Of a stretch of 27,741 nt of DNA, positions 15,583-24,700 are shown in pieces. Position numbers and translations under genes: made by a program. Under the pieces are notes generated by a model. It had not been told where the DNA came from and made no database searches. It saw only the letters and a program-made list of their open reading frames with translations. Position 1 is the first letter of the stretch, and each line of letters begins with the position of its first letter. Source of the DNA: Sulfurovum sp. (GTDB lineage Bacteria > Campylobacterota > Campylobacteria > Campylobacterales > Sulfurovaceae). The DNA lies in the NCBI GenBank assembly GCA_004377245.1, contig SOIK01000094.1:1-27741 (forward strand), in the 5' to 3' direction.

Positions 15583-16326
15583 ATGTGTCAAGATTGCGGA
15601 TGTAGTATAACAGAAACCGAACACCACCACCATCATGAACATCAAAATGTGCATGATAATCCACAACTTAACGATAGTAAAACCATTGAAGTGATTACAA
15701 AGATCCTTGATAAAAACGATCAAGAAGCAGGGCATAATAGAAGTCACTTTGATAATCATAATGTATTAGCGATTAATCTTATGAGTAGTCCTGGTAGTGG
15801 TAAAACAAGTCTGCTTGAGGCTATTGCTGATCAAGAGAGTTTTAAATTTGGTGTGATCGAGGGTGATTTAGAAACCAGTCGTGATGCTGATCGCATTATT
15901 GCCAAAGGAATACCTGCTTATCAAATCCAGACAGGAACGGCATGCCATTTAGATGCATTTATGGTGCATAAAGGCTTACATGCCATGCCTCTTGAAGAGA
16001 TAGATGTTTGTTTTATTGAAAATGTAGGGAACCTTGTTTGCCCTGCGAGTTATGATGTGGGCAGCCATTTAAATGTGGTGCTTGTGTCCGTACCGGAGGG
16101 GGACGACAAGATTGAGAAATATCCTGTGATGTTCAGGAAAGCTGATCTTATTTTAATTACCAAAACCGATCTTTTACCTTACTTTGATTTTGATGTAGAA
16201 AGCGCTAAAGCAGCTGCACGAAAACTCAAACCAAACGTTGACATCATTGAGGTTTCAACCAAGCAGAGTGATACCATCAAAAAAGTGATCAATTGGATCG
16301 AATTTAAACGAAGCTTGAGAGACTAA
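15583..16326 (+). CDS. hypB: Hydrogenase nickel-insertion GTPase HypB
   Basis: A 247-residue SIMIBI-class GTPase that delivers nickel with HypA. N-terminal metal site CQDCGC, then a short His stretch (HHHHHEHQNVH, residues about 14-24) for nickel storage. P-loop SSPGSGKTSL near residue 70; GDLETSRDADRI and TGTACHLDAFMVH hold the switch and G-domain metal site (Cys and His); ENVGNLVCPASYDVG supplies the second Cys; TKTDL gives guanine specificity. First gene of the tight hypBCDEA run (one-base gap to hypC). Confidence 0.97.
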   Translation: MCQDCGCSITETEHHHHHEHQNVHDNPQLNDSKTIEVITKILDKNDQEAGHNRSHFDNHNVLAINLMSSPGSGKTSLLEAIADQESFKFGVIEGDLETSRDADRIIAKGIPAYQIQTGTACHLDAFMVHKGLHAMPLEEIDVCFIENVGNLVCPASYDVGSHLNVVLVSVPEGDDKIEKYPVMFRKADLILITKTDLLPYFDFDVESAKAAARKLKPNVDIIEVSTKQSDTIKKVINWIEFKRSLRD

Positions 16327-16327
16327 C

Positions 16328-16612
16328 ATGTGTTTATCCATTCCGTCAAAAGTCATTAAAATAGATGAAAACAATATAGCAACTGTCGATACAATGGGCA
16401 TTCAAAGAGAGGTAAGTCTAGATTTGATGGCAGATGAAGTTCATCTTGGTGATTATATTTTAATTCATGTCGGTTTCGCTATGAATAAGATTGATAAAGC
16501 TGAAGCCTTGGCCAGTTTAGAGGTCTATCAAGAGATGGTTGAGCAGATGGAAGAGGAAGAGAGGCAGCAAGTCGTAGAGGAATCGGATAATTGTCCTAGT
16601 AATGGAGTATAA
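16328..16612 (+). CDS. hypC: Hydrogenase assembly chaperone HypC
   Basis: A 94-residue HypC/HupF chaperone. It begins MCLSIPSKV with the essential Cys2 that carries the Fe(CN)2CO unit with HypD and binds the large-subunit precursor. The OB-fold core (IATVDTMGIQREVSLDLM, GDYILIHVGFAMNKID) is typical; the C-terminus (about residues 70-94) is a Glu/Gln-rich acidic tail with one Cys that is longer than the minimal family. Overlaps hypD by one base (TAATG). Confidence 0.96.
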   Translation: MCLSIPSKVIKIDENNIATVDTMGIQREVSLDLMADEVHLGDYILIHVGFAMNKIDKAEALASLEVYQEMVEQMEEEERQQVVEESDNCPSNGV

Positions 16613-17742
16613 TGATGAATGAGTTAAAATTAAAAGACTTATACGATCAGTTCCGTAATCCAAAAATAATTAAAAGTTTAGCAGCACTTATAGAAAAAGA
16701 GTCCATAAAATTTAAAACTCCCCTTCGTATTATGGAAGTGTGTGGCGGGCACACCCATACGATCATGAAGTATGGTTTGATGCAGATCTTACCTAAAAAT
16801 ATCGAGTTTATTCATGGTCCGGGTTGCCCTATATGTATCATGCCCAAAGAGCGTATCGATCATGCTATAGCTCTTGCCAATATTGAAGATGCTATTTTAT
16901 GTACCCTAGGTGATATGATTAGAGTGCCAGGGTCTAAAAGTACCTTAGCCAAAGAGCGCGCACGCGGTAAGGATATTCGTCCTTTATACTCTCCTATGGA
17001 TGTGCTTAAAATTGCCAAAGAAAATCCAGATAAAAAGATTATCTTTTTTGCTATTGGATTTGAGACAACGACACCGATGACAGCAGCTGTAATTGATCAT
17101 GTTTTAAAAAATAATATAGATAACGTATATTTTCATATTAACCATGTACTTGTTCCTCCTGCTATAAAAGCAATAATGGACCCGGGTAAGGCGAAAATAA
17201 ATGCTTTTATCGGACCATCTCATGTAAGTGTGATTACAGGTTCTAAAATTTATGAACCATTATCACAAACCTATCAGACTCCTATAGTTGTCAGTGGATT
17301 TGAACCTGTTGATGTGATGGAGGGTATATTGATGATGGTACGTCAAAAAAATGAGGGGCGCAGTGAAGTAGAGATAGAGTACAAACGCTCTGTAACAAGA
17401 GAAGGCAATCTTAAAGCTCAAAAGATGATTAACCATTATATGGAACCACGTGGACATTTTAGGTGGAGAGGGATAGGAGATATCCCAAAATCAGCACTTA
17501 AACTCAAAGATGAATACGCCATGATAGATGCAGAAAAAGTTTTTGCAGATGTTTTATCAAACGAACCCATTGATGATCATAAACTTTGTATTTGTGGAAT
17601 GATATTACAAGGCTTAGCAAAACCTAAAGATTGTAATGTTTTTGGTAAAGTGTGTACACCAAACAATCCACTTGGAAGCTGTATGGTGAGTGATGAAGGA
17701 GCATGCAACGCATACTATAGATATGGAGAGATTGATGGGTAA
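16612..17742 (+). CDS. hypD: Hydrogenase Fe-cofactor assembly protein HypD
   Basis: A 376-residue iron-sulfur protein that, with HypC, is the scaffold for Fe(CN)2CO. Conserved motifs: EVCGGHTHTIMKYG, HGPGCPICIMP and GFETTTPMTA, with the C-terminal [4Fe-4S] cysteines in LCICGMILQG, KDCNVFGKVCTP and GSCMVSDEGAC. Two ATGs lie in tandem (16612 and 16615); GGAG upstream is better spaced for the second, so the protein may be one residue shorter. Its end overlaps hypE by eight bases. Confidence 0.97.
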   Translation: MMNELKLKDLYDQFRNPKIIKSLAALIEKESIKFKTPLRIMEVCGGHTHTIMKYGLMQILPKNIEFIHGPGCPICIMPKERIDHAIALANIEDAILCTLGDMIRVPGSKSTLAKERARGKDIRPLYSPMDVLKIAKENPDKKIIFFAIGFETTTPMTAAVIDHVLKNNIDNVYFHINHVLVPPAIKAIMDPGKAKINAFIGPSHVSVITGSKIYEPLSQTYQTPIVVSGFEPVDVMEGILMMVRQKNEGRSEVEIEYKRSVTREGNLKAQKMINHYMEPRGHFRWRGIGDIPKSALKLKDEYAMIDAEKVFADVLSNEPIDDHKLCICGMILQGLAKPKDCNVFGKVCTPNNPLGSCMVSDEGACNAYYRYGEIDG

Positions 17743-18736
17743 ACGATTATTACTAAGCCATGGTGGTGGCGGAGAAGAGAGCAATCAACTGATCCGTGAA
17801 CTCTTCTTTAAACATTTTGGCAATGAAATACTCTTACGTGATGAAGATGCCGCAGTTCTTCATGTACAAAACAAAATTGCATTTACGACCGATAGTTTTA
17901 CTGTTAGTCCCATCTTTTTTTCTGGTGGTAACATCGGGAAATTAGCAATTGTAGGAACGGTGAACGATCTAGCGATGATGGGAGCAAAACCACTCTATAT
18001 CAGCTGTGGGTTTATGATTGAAGAGGGGTTGCTTTATTCAGAGCTAGAGATGATTGTGAAGACGATGGCTGAAGAACTTGCAGTCAGTGGTGCCAAGATC
18101 GTATGTGGGGATACGAAGGTGGTGCCCAAAGGGAGTGTCGATAAGATTTTTATCAATACTTCAGGTATCGGTGAAGTGCAAGCCTCTGATATTTCAGCAC
18201 ATAATTTGGAAGAGGGAGATGCGATCATCGTCTCACGAGATATAGGAAGACATGGTGCGACGATATTGGCTCAGCGTGAAGGGATTGATATTGACTCGGG
18301 GTTATCCACTGATTGTGCAACACTATGGCCGATGGTTGAGCGCTTACTCGACCAAAACATCATCCCCAACGCGATGCGTGATGCCACACGCGGTGGGTTG
18401 GCGGCTGTTTTAAATGAGTGGGCGATGACATCTGATATCTGCATTGAACTTGAAGAGCAGTCGATCCCCATAAGTGATGATGTACAAGGGTTATGTGAAA
18501 TCTTTGGATTTGAAGCAAGCGATTTTGCCAATGAAGGGACATTTGTTTTAGCTGTGAAGTCTGAGTATGCTCAAAAAACGATTGAACTTTTACACACCTT
18601 TGAAAACAGTAAAACAGCAGCCATCATCGGCAAAGCAACAACAAGAAAAAAACAAAAAGTAATTATCAACACCGCATGGGGAAGCAGCCGTTACCTTGAT
18701 CTACCAAAAGGTGAATTGCTGCCAAGAATTTGCTAA
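17735..18736 (+). CDS. hypE: Hydrogenase maturation protein HypE
   Basis: A 333-residue PurM-like ATPase that dehydrates the carbamoyl group received from HypF to thiocyanate on its own C-terminal Cys; the protein indeed ends LPRIC. Family motifs: LLSHGGGGEES at the N-terminus, FTTDSFTVSPIFFSGGNIG, GTVNDLAMMGA, DTKVVPKG, and RDATRGGLAAVLNEW. The start at 17735 is preferred over in-frame starts from 17690 because GGAGAG lies just upstream and because it gives the usual family N-terminus; earlier starts would overlap hypD more. Overlaps hypA by one base. Confidence 0.96.
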   Translation: MGKRLLLSHGGGGEESNQLIRELFFKHFGNEILLRDEDAAVLHVQNKIAFTTDSFTVSPIFFSGGNIGKLAIVGTVNDLAMMGAKPLYISCGFMIEEGLLYSELEMIVKTMAEELAVSGAKIVCGDTKVVPKGSVDKIFINTSGIGEVQASDISAHNLEEGDAIIVSRDIGRHGATILAQREGIDIDSGLSTDCATLWPMVERLLDQNIIPNAMRDATRGGLAAVLNEWAMTSDICIELEEQSIPISDDVQGLCEIFGFEASDFANEGTFVLAVKSEYAQKTIELLHTFENSKTAAIIGKATTRKKQKVIINTAWGSSRYLDLPKGELLPRIC

Positions 18737-19077
18737 TGCATGAATACTCTATTGTTCAAGCCTTATTAGAGCAGTGCCAAACCCATGCCCAAGCCAATGA
18801 TGCGACTAAAATAACGGAAGTTACAGTAAAGATCGGTGCACAAAGTGGGGTCGAACTCCATCTATTTGAGGTAGCCTTTGATACATTTAAAGAAAAAACA
18901 ATTTGTGACGAAGCCAACTTGATTATTGAACATCAGCCTTTGTTGATTTATTGTAATGATTGTGCTCAAGAATACACATTGGAAAAGCCGGAGTATGTTT
19001 GTCCTGAGTGCCAGAGTTTGTATATTAAAGTTGTAGACGGTGAAGATATGTATTTAATGCGTTTAGAAATGGAATAG
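18736..19077 (+). CDS. hypA: Hydrogenase nickel-insertion protein HypA
   Basis: A 113-residue nickel metallochaperone acting with HypB. It begins MHEYSIVQALLEQC: His2 and the N-terminal amine bind nickel. The zinc site is CNDC (about residues 74-77) and CPEC (about 92-95). The start is ATG 18736, overlapping the hypE TAA (TAATG), rather than an upstream TTG, because the family requires MHE at the N-terminus. Last gene of the hyp operon. Confidence 0.96.
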   Translation: MHEYSIVQALLEQCQTHAQANDATKITEVTVKIGAQSGVELHLFEVAFDTFKEKTICDEANLIIEHQPLLIYCNDCAQEYTLEKPEYVCPECQSLYIKVVDGEDMYLMRLEME

Positions 19078-19088
19078 TATAGAACTTT

Positions 19089-19097
19089 TGATATACT
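19089..19097 (+). promoter_or_regulatory. Putative extended -10 promoter of the ABC-F gene
   Basis: TGA followed by TATACT (19092-19097) in the 48-base gap after hypA; the start point would be near 19104 and the ATG is at 19126. It fits a separate housekeeping unit after the hyp operon. Confidence 0.4.
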
Positions 19098-19125
19098 TCC
19101 ACCAATATTTTAAAATGGACAACAG

Positions 19126-20961
19126 ATGATACAACTCACCAATATAACTAAAAGCTTCGGCGGACAAACACTTTTTCGCAATCTCAACCTCAAAGTCACT
19201 TCCAATCAAAAGATAGGACTCATCGGACGTAATGGTACAGGAAAATCTACGCTCTTTAAGATCATTCTAGATGAAGAGAGTCATGATGAGGGAGAAGTAA
19301 GCATCCCTAAAAACTACCGCATAGGTACACTCCGTCAGCATCTTGAATTTTCTAAGCCAACGGTACATGAAGAGTGTGCACAGATACTCCCTGAAGATGA
19401 GCAATACAATTTCTATAAAATAGAGAAGATCCTCTTTGGACTTGGGTTTACAGCTGAAGATTTAGAAAAAGATCCTCTTAGCTTCTCAGGTGGATACCAG
19501 ATACGTATCAACCTGGCTAAACTCCTTGCTACAGAGCCAAATATGCTTCTGCTTGATGAACCTACCAACTACCTGGACATCCTTTCTCTTCGTTGGCTTA
19601 AACAGTTCATCCGTGAGTTTGATGGTGAAGTCATACTCATCACCCACGACCGTGAGTTTATGGATGCGGTTACTACACATACCATGGGTATACAACGCAA
19701 AGGCATACATATGGTACAAGGAAGTACTGTAAAATACTATGAAACGCTAGCCTTGCAAGATGAAACCTATGAGAAGACAAAACTCAACCAAGATAAAAAA
19801 AGAAAAGAGCTTGAAGAGTTCATTGCACGAAACAAAGCGCGAGCTTCTACTGCTGCGCTTGCACAATCTAAAGTTAAGATATTAGAGAAAATGGACGAGA
19901 TGGAAAGCTTAGAGAGTGAAGCTTCTCTCTCTTTTAAATTTAACTACAAAGAGACTCCTGCCAAAGTACTCTTTCGTGCGGAAGAACTGGGCTTTGGATA
20001 TGATGAGGGTCATCCTCTTTTTGAGAAACTTACTTTTGCCCTTGAAAATGGAAAATGTTTAGCCATCATAGGGAAAAATGGTAAAGGTAAATCCACCCTG
20101 CTCAACTACATCGCAGGAGAACTTCCACAACAACAAGGAGAACTCTCTTTTCACCCCTCCACTACCATGGCACACTTCGGACAAACCAACATAGAGAGAC
20201 TCCATACTAAAAGTACCATCATAGATGAAATTGCTTCAGTCGATAAAAAGATAGGTATTGCAGAAGTCCGTGGTATCTGTGGAACGATGATGTTCTCAGG
20301 TGAACTTGCAGACAAGAAAATAGAAGTTCTCTCAGGAGGAGAGAGAAGCCGTGTCATGCTAGGAAAGATCATCGGAACCCCTGCGAATCTTTTGTTACTG
20401 GATGAACCTACCAATCACCTGGATATGCAGTCCATAGACTCACTTTGTGATGCTATAGGCTCCTTCCAAGGCTCAACTATCATGGTCACACACTCCGAAA
20501 TGCTACTACGTAAACTAGCCGATGCACTCATCATCTTTCATAAAGGTACGGCTGAGTATTTTGATGGCTCTTATGATGATTTTTTAGAAAAAATAGGTTG
20601 GGAAGAGGAAGAAGGTACAAGCAAACCTAAAAAATCTAAACCAAAACTAGATAAAAAAGAGCGTAAAAAACGTAGAACTGCCATCATCCAGGAAAAAGCC
20701 AAAGAAGCTGGTCCATATAGAAAAGAATTAACCTTTTTTGAAAGTAAAATAGAAGAACTCGAAACACTGGAGAAAACACAGAATACAGCACTTTCCCAAG
20801 CATCCAATAGTGGTGACAACTCTGCCATGATAGAACACTCAAAAGCTGTAGCAGATACACAAGCAGAAATAGAAATTTTATTTGAACGACTTGAGGTGGC
20901 GAGTGAAATATTAGATGAGATAAACAGTAAATATGAAATAAAATTAGCAGAGCTTGAATAG
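19126..20961 (+). CDS. ABC-F family ATPase (ribosome-associated)
   Basis: A 611-residue soluble protein with two ATP-binding domains and no membrane segments, the layout of ABC-F translation factors. Domain 1: GRNGTGKST (residue ~36), SFSGGYQIRI signature, LLLDEPTNYLD. The inter-domain linker (about 210-270, KTKLNQDKKRKELEEFIARN) is the P-site tRNA-interacting motif region. Domain 2: GKNGKGKST, LSGGERSRVML, LLLDEPTNHLD. A charged C-terminal coiled-coil domain follows (about 500-611). It is closest in feel to the YheS/Uup-type housekeeping members, but the subfamily is uncertain, so no symbol is given. Its last ~75 codons are repeated as a fragment at 21375-21593. Confidence 0.92.
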   Translation: MIQLTNITKSFGGQTLFRNLNLKVTSNQKIGLIGRNGTGKSTLFKIILDEESHDEGEVSIPKNYRIGTLRQHLEFSKPTVHEECAQILPEDEQYNFYKIEKILFGLGFTAEDLEKDPLSFSGGYQIRINLAKLLATEPNMLLLDEPTNYLDILSLRWLKQFIREFDGEVILITHDREFMDAVTTHTMGIQRKGIHMVQGSTVKYYETLALQDETYEKTKLNQDKKRKELEEFIARNKARASTAALAQSKVKILEKMDEMESLESEASLSFKFNYKETPAKVLFRAEELGFGYDEGHPLFEKLTFALENGKCLAIIGKNGKGKSTLLNYIAGELPQQQGELSFHPSTTMAHFGQTNIERLHTKSTIIDEIASVDKKIGIAEVRGICGTMMFSGELADKKIEVLSGGERSRVMLGKIIGTPANLLLLDEPTNHLDMQSIDSLCDAIGSFQGSTIMVTHSEMLLRKLADALIIFHKGTAEYFDGSYDDFLEKIGWEEEEGTSKPKKSKPKLDKKERKKRRTAIIQEKAKEAGPYRKELTFFESKIEELETLEKTQNTALSQASNSGDNSAMIEHSKAVADTQAEIEILFERLEVASEILDEINSKYEIKLAELE

Positions 20962-21002
20962 TATGACAATTTGACATATTTCCGATATAAAAAATGGGAA
21001 GT

Positions 21003-21011
21003 TGTTATAAT
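21003..21011 (+). promoter_or_regulatory. Extended -10 promoter of the small hydrophobic peptide gene
   Basis: TGT followed by a perfect TATAAT (21006-21011). The start point would be near 21018, exactly where the structured leader begins. This is the best match to the extended -10 consensus in the window. Confidence 0.55.
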
Positions 21012-21028
21012 TTCTATGCAGTTTAACT

Positions 21029-21064
21029 TGTTGTTTTTCAAAACAACAGCTGGAACTGTTGTTT
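21029..21064 (+). promoter_or_regulatory. Two mutually exclusive hairpins in the peptide mRNA leader
   Basis: Segment 21040-21048 can pair with 21029-21037 (TGTTGTTTT with AAAACAACA) or, shifted by a base, 21041-21049 can pair with 21056-21064 (AAACAACAG with CTGTTGTTT, loop CTGGAA). Both stems are nine bases. In addition the presumed 5' end, TTTAACT at 21022-21028, can pair with AGTTAAA at 21074-21080, part of an odd palindrome (21074-21088) just before the ribosome binding site. Such leaders often hold toxin mRNAs inactive; the switch role is inference. Confidence 0.5.
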
Positions 21065-21107
21065 GAATTCGCTAGTTAAATTTTAACTGCGAAAGGATGT
21101 GAGCATT

Positions 21108-21170
21108 ATGGATATACTCATCCTAATACTTACGATTGTTGTAGCTATCTTACGATACTACACTAATTAA
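21108..21170 (+). CDS. 20-residue hydrophobic peptide, putative type I toxin
   Basis: ATG at 21108 encodes MDILILILTIVVAILRYYTN, then TAA. GAAAGGATGTGAG just upstream gives a ribosome binding site. The peptide is one short membrane-spanning helix (residues 3-15) with a charged/aromatic end, the size and make-up of type I toxins such as the Ibs, TisB or Fst kinds; I cannot place it in a named family. Around it are a perfect extended -10, a 90-base structured leader, a nine-base-pair terminator-like hairpin directly after the stop, and an opposing promoter-like site that would make an antisense RNA over the ORF. No expression evidence; chance is possible for so short an ORF, but the arrangement is coherent. 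Confidence 0.5.
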   Translation: MDILILILTIVVAILRYYTN

Positions 21171-21176
21171 ACATTC

Positions 21177-21198
21177 AGAGGGAGCTAACGCTCTCTCT
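21177..21198 (+). terminator. Hairpin terminator after the hydrophobic peptide ORF
   Basis: AGAGGGAGC pairs with GCTCTCTCT (nine pairs, one G-T wobble) around loop TAAC, seven bases after the stop codon. Only a short T/C-rich tail follows, so termination strength is uncertain. Confidence 0.55.
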
Positions 21199-21207
21199 TC
21201 AAACATC

Positions 21208-21236
21208 ATTTTATCATAATATTTTATTTTTGTAAA
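21208..21236 (-). promoter_or_regulatory. Possible antisense promoter facing the peptide ORF
   Basis: On the minus strand TTTACA (21236-21231) and TAAAAT (21213-21208) are 17 bases apart. Transcription would start near 21201 and run through the hairpin and the peptide ORF, giving a cis-antisense RNA. The stretch is very AT-rich, so a chance match is a real possibility. Confidence 0.35.
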
Positions 21237-21266
21237 CTAGAAGAAACTAAATTGAAAAATAGCCCT

Positions 21267-21374
21267 CGTTCCCATGCTCTGCGTGGGAATGCATACGAGA
21301 GTTTTTGTAGGTAAATCAGCTTATTTTGTTGATTGAAGTGAAGTATGCATTACTACGGAAACCGTAGTAACGAG
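21267..21374 (+). repeat. Structured repeat, copy A
   Basis: About 108 bases bounded by CTCGTT and AACGAG. It contains a 5' hairpin (TTCCCATG...CGTGGGAA), the conserved middle GCATACGAGAGTTTTTGTAG, a distal GTATGC complementary to GCATAC, and a 3' hairpin (TTACTACGG with CCGTAGTAA). Copy B at 21618 has the same plan in the same orientation. Hairpins starting CGTTCCCA and ending TGGGAACG are widespread in environmental bacteria. It is probably a non-autonomous mobile or REP-like element; no transposase is nearby. Confidence 0.75.
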
Positions 21375-21593
21375 AAAAAAATAGAAGAACTTGAAACAGT
21401 AGTAGAAACACAAAATGAAGCACTTTCCAAAGCATCAAACTCTGGAGACAACTCAGCGATGATAGAACACTCAAAAGCTGTAGCCGACACACAAAAAGAG
21501 ATAGAAAATCTATTTGAAAGACTTGAAGTGGCTAGTGATGCTTTAGATGAGATAAATAGTACATATGAAGTAAAATTAGCAGAGTTGGAATAG
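21375..21593 (+). pseudogene. Duplicated 3' fragment of the ABC-F gene
   Basis: Codes for about 72 residues matching the end of the ABC-F protein (19126-20961): KIEELET, then ASNSGDNSAMIEHSKAVADT and LFERLEVAS, ending with the same KLAELE and stop. The bases after the stop are also alike (TAGTATGACA...TGACATATTT in both). Differences of roughly one residue in six show it is not a recent copy. It has no ATP-binding domain and starts inside repeat A, so it is a remnant. It lies exactly between repeats A and B, suggesting the repeats took part in the rearrangement. Confidence 0.85.
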
Positions 21594-21617
21594 TATGACA
21601 ACATGACATATTTTTCT

Positions 21618-21727
21618 CTTGTTCCCAAGTTGTACTTGGGAACGCATACGAGAGTTTTTGTAGGTAATACTGCTTGTTTAGTTTATTGAAGTTAAGTATG
21701 CTTTCCCATCGAGACGATGGGAACGAG
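21618..21727 (+). repeat. Structured repeat, copy B
   Basis: 110 bases with the plan of copy A: 5' hairpin (GTTCCCAAG...CTTGGGAAC), the same GCATACGAGAGTTTTTGTAG core, distal GTATGC, and 3' hairpin (TTCCCATCG...CGATGGGAA), ended by AACGAG. The hairpin stems differ in sequence from copy A but stay self-complementary. It ends one base before the metH stop codon, so it also lies at the convergent ends of the two gene units. Confidence 0.78.
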
Positions 21728-21728
21728 A

Positions 21729-24700
21729 CTACACCGAATAATAAGTAGCACCCTTATGGTGCACCACCAATGCCGTAGTACTCTGCTCTGGATGTATCTG
21801 AAAAGTCTCAGAGAGTTCTATACCGAACTCTTCAGGCTTTAACATATCAAAGAGTTCTCTACTTTGTTCTAAGTCTGGACAAGCTGGGTAACCAAATGAA
21901 TATCTTGCACCCTGATAACGGTTCATACGTACATCTCTTAGCGTATGCCCTTCGTCTTCAGAAGCAATATTTAAATCCAAACGAATTTGCTTATGTACTA
22001 CCTCTGCAAGAGCTTCTGCTAGTTCTACTGAAAGGCCGTGAACCATATTGTACTCCAGGTACTTGCCTGCATCGTAGAGCTCTTTTTCATAAGCTGCGAA
22101 CTTTGGTCCTGCACTTACACAGGTAAGTGCTATAACATCGTGTCTGTCGTGTCTGTAGAAGTCACTGAGTGCTCTGTGTGGTTTTCTGCCTTGTCTTGGG
22201 AAAGAGAACTTCGTGACTGCTCTACCGATGACTTTGTATAAAGGCTCACGGTTGGCGTTGGCATCGATATTCCAGCCTTCACTCTCATCAAACAAGAACA
22301 ACTCCTGATCATCACTCCTGCAAGGGTAATAACCGTAAATGATAGTAGGCTCGAACAGATCTTTATCTATGAACTCTTTTTTCAAGCGTTCAAAAGCAGG
22401 GTAGACTGTCTCATCTATGAGTTTTTGGTACTCCTCTTTATCCATACCTTTACTCTTGTAACCCCAGTGCATTTTGAAGACTGAGCGTGTGTTTATCCAC
22501 TCGTAGATCATATCAATGTCAAGATCGGCTTTTTGAAGTACCCTTCGTCCCCAGAACGGTGGTGTCGGTATCTCCACAGAACGGTCTGGCATCTTTATCT
22601 CTGCAAATGGAGGGATGATGACCTCTTTTTTAATCTTTGCTTCACGCTCCATCATGTCACCAGCCATACGTGTGTCAAGGCCTATAGAGTTGTCTTCGTT
22701 ATACTTCTCTATGCGACCCATAGCGATAACACCATCAAAAGCATCACGACAGTAGAAGATAGGGCCTTTGTAGATAGGACGACAGAAGTCATCGACAAAG
22801 CTTCTTGTGAGTGCTGCTCCACCCAGAAGTACAGGTATATCCATACCCATCTCAGCCATCGCTTCGAGATTATCTTTCATCACGGCTGTTGACTTTACTA
22901 AAAGTCCACTCATGCCTATGGCCTGGATGGATTGTTTTTCTACTACATCAAAATACTCTTGAAGCTCTGTTTTGATCCCTACGTTGACCACTTTAAAACC
23001 GTTGTTGGAGAGAATGATATCTACAAGGTTTTTACCCACATCATGCACATCACCTTTTACTGTGCCTATGACAAGTGTCGTGTCCGTCTCTTTCTCTTTT
23101 TTGGTCAAATATGGATTTAAATAGTCCACTGTGGTCTTCATCGTCTCGGCTGACTGAAGTACGAACGGCAACTGCATCTGCCCTGAACCAAAGAGTTCTC
23201 CGACTACTTTCATCGCATCGATAAGAATCTCATTAACTATCTTATCTGGATCTATCTCTTTACGTGCCTCTTCTACTAAAGGTATCATCCGCTCTTTGTC
23301 ACCATCGAGAAGCAGTTTGGCTATCTTCTCTTCAGAACTCATCGCTTCATACTCTTCATCTGAACTGTCATCTTCTAGCGTTTTGTCTGAAAAGTGTTCT
23401 ATGAACTTAAAGAGTGACTGGTCATCTGGAGCAAAAAGTAACTCTTCACAAATGTTTTTGTCTTCTTCACTCATCTTCATGAGTGGTACAATGTGCTTCA
23501 CATTGATGATAACCGAGGTCATACCCGCTTGGATACAGTGATGCAAGAAAACAGAATTTAGAAACACTCTGGCATTTTTATCGAGTCCGAAAGAGATGTT
23601 AGAAAGCCCAAGGGTAGACCCCACTTCAGGGTGTCTTATATGTAATTCTCTTATAGCTCCAAGTGTTTGTATAGCCGCGTCACGGTACTCCAAGTCTCCT
23701 GAACCTACCGTAAATGTTAGCATATCAAAAATGAGGTTACGAGGGTCTATGCCATGACGATTCACACAAAGGTCATAGATACGTTCTGCTTGAGCTACTT
23801 TGTCTTCAGTAGTCTTTGCCATCCCTTTTTCATCAATGGTTAAACAGACTAAAGCAGTTCCGTATTTTTTCGCTAATTGACAAATAGCATCAAGCTTCTC
23901 TTCACCATCTTCAAGGTTTACAGAATTGATAATAGGCTTTCCACCGATGCATTTAAGCCCTGCTTCCATGGTGTTCACACGTGTTGCATCTGGCATAAGT
24001 GGCAGAGGGATTTTCTGATTATATATCTCCATCACAGCAGCCATATCTGTCGCACCATCACGTCCTGCAAACTCTACGTTGACATCAAGTAAATGTGCAC
24101 CGTCACGAACTTGTGCCTGACCTACAGTCAGCGTACCCTCATGGTCTCCAGCGATGATGAGTTCACGAAAGGCTTTTGAACCCGTTGCATTACTTCTTTC
24201 ACCGATCAACAGTGGTGCAGGCTCTTGAAAAAGTTCAGTCGTATTAAAAAGTGAAGCAATAGACGGCTCTATAGAACCGCTAGGCTTCTTAGGCTTTATC
24301 ACTTCAACGGCTTTCTTAAGTGCCTGTATATGCTGAGGCGTAGTACCACAACATCCACCAAGAAAACTCACTCCGTCAAACTCTGTAAATTCAAGTTGCT
24401 TTTCAGTAAACTCATCAGGTCCCATAGGGTAGTAAGTGTACCCTCCTCTGTTTTGAGGAAGGCCAGCGTTTGCATGTACTGAGATAGGTATATCACAAAG
24501 TTCACTCAGTGTCTTGAGATGTTTTTTGACTTGGTCGGGCCCTGTACCACAGTTAAAACCAAGAGATAAAATATCAAACGGTTCCAAGATAGTCACGATC
24601 GTTGTCGCATCCGTACCAATAAGCATAGAACCACTAAGCTCGATAGTCACTGAAACCATGATAGGAAGCTTAACTTCTCTCTCTTCATTTGCAGCTTCAC

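Noticed and set aside
15242..15664. A 140-codon minus-strand ORF over the permease remnant and hypB start.
   Set aside because: It is antisense to the His-rich protein and hypB, both with ribosome binding sites and sensible proteins; the His/Lys-rich translation is a shadow.
21267..21727. Repeats A and B considered as a CRISPR array.
   Set aside because: Only two copies, 243 bases apart, with gene-derived DNA between them and no cas genes; the units are over 100 bases.
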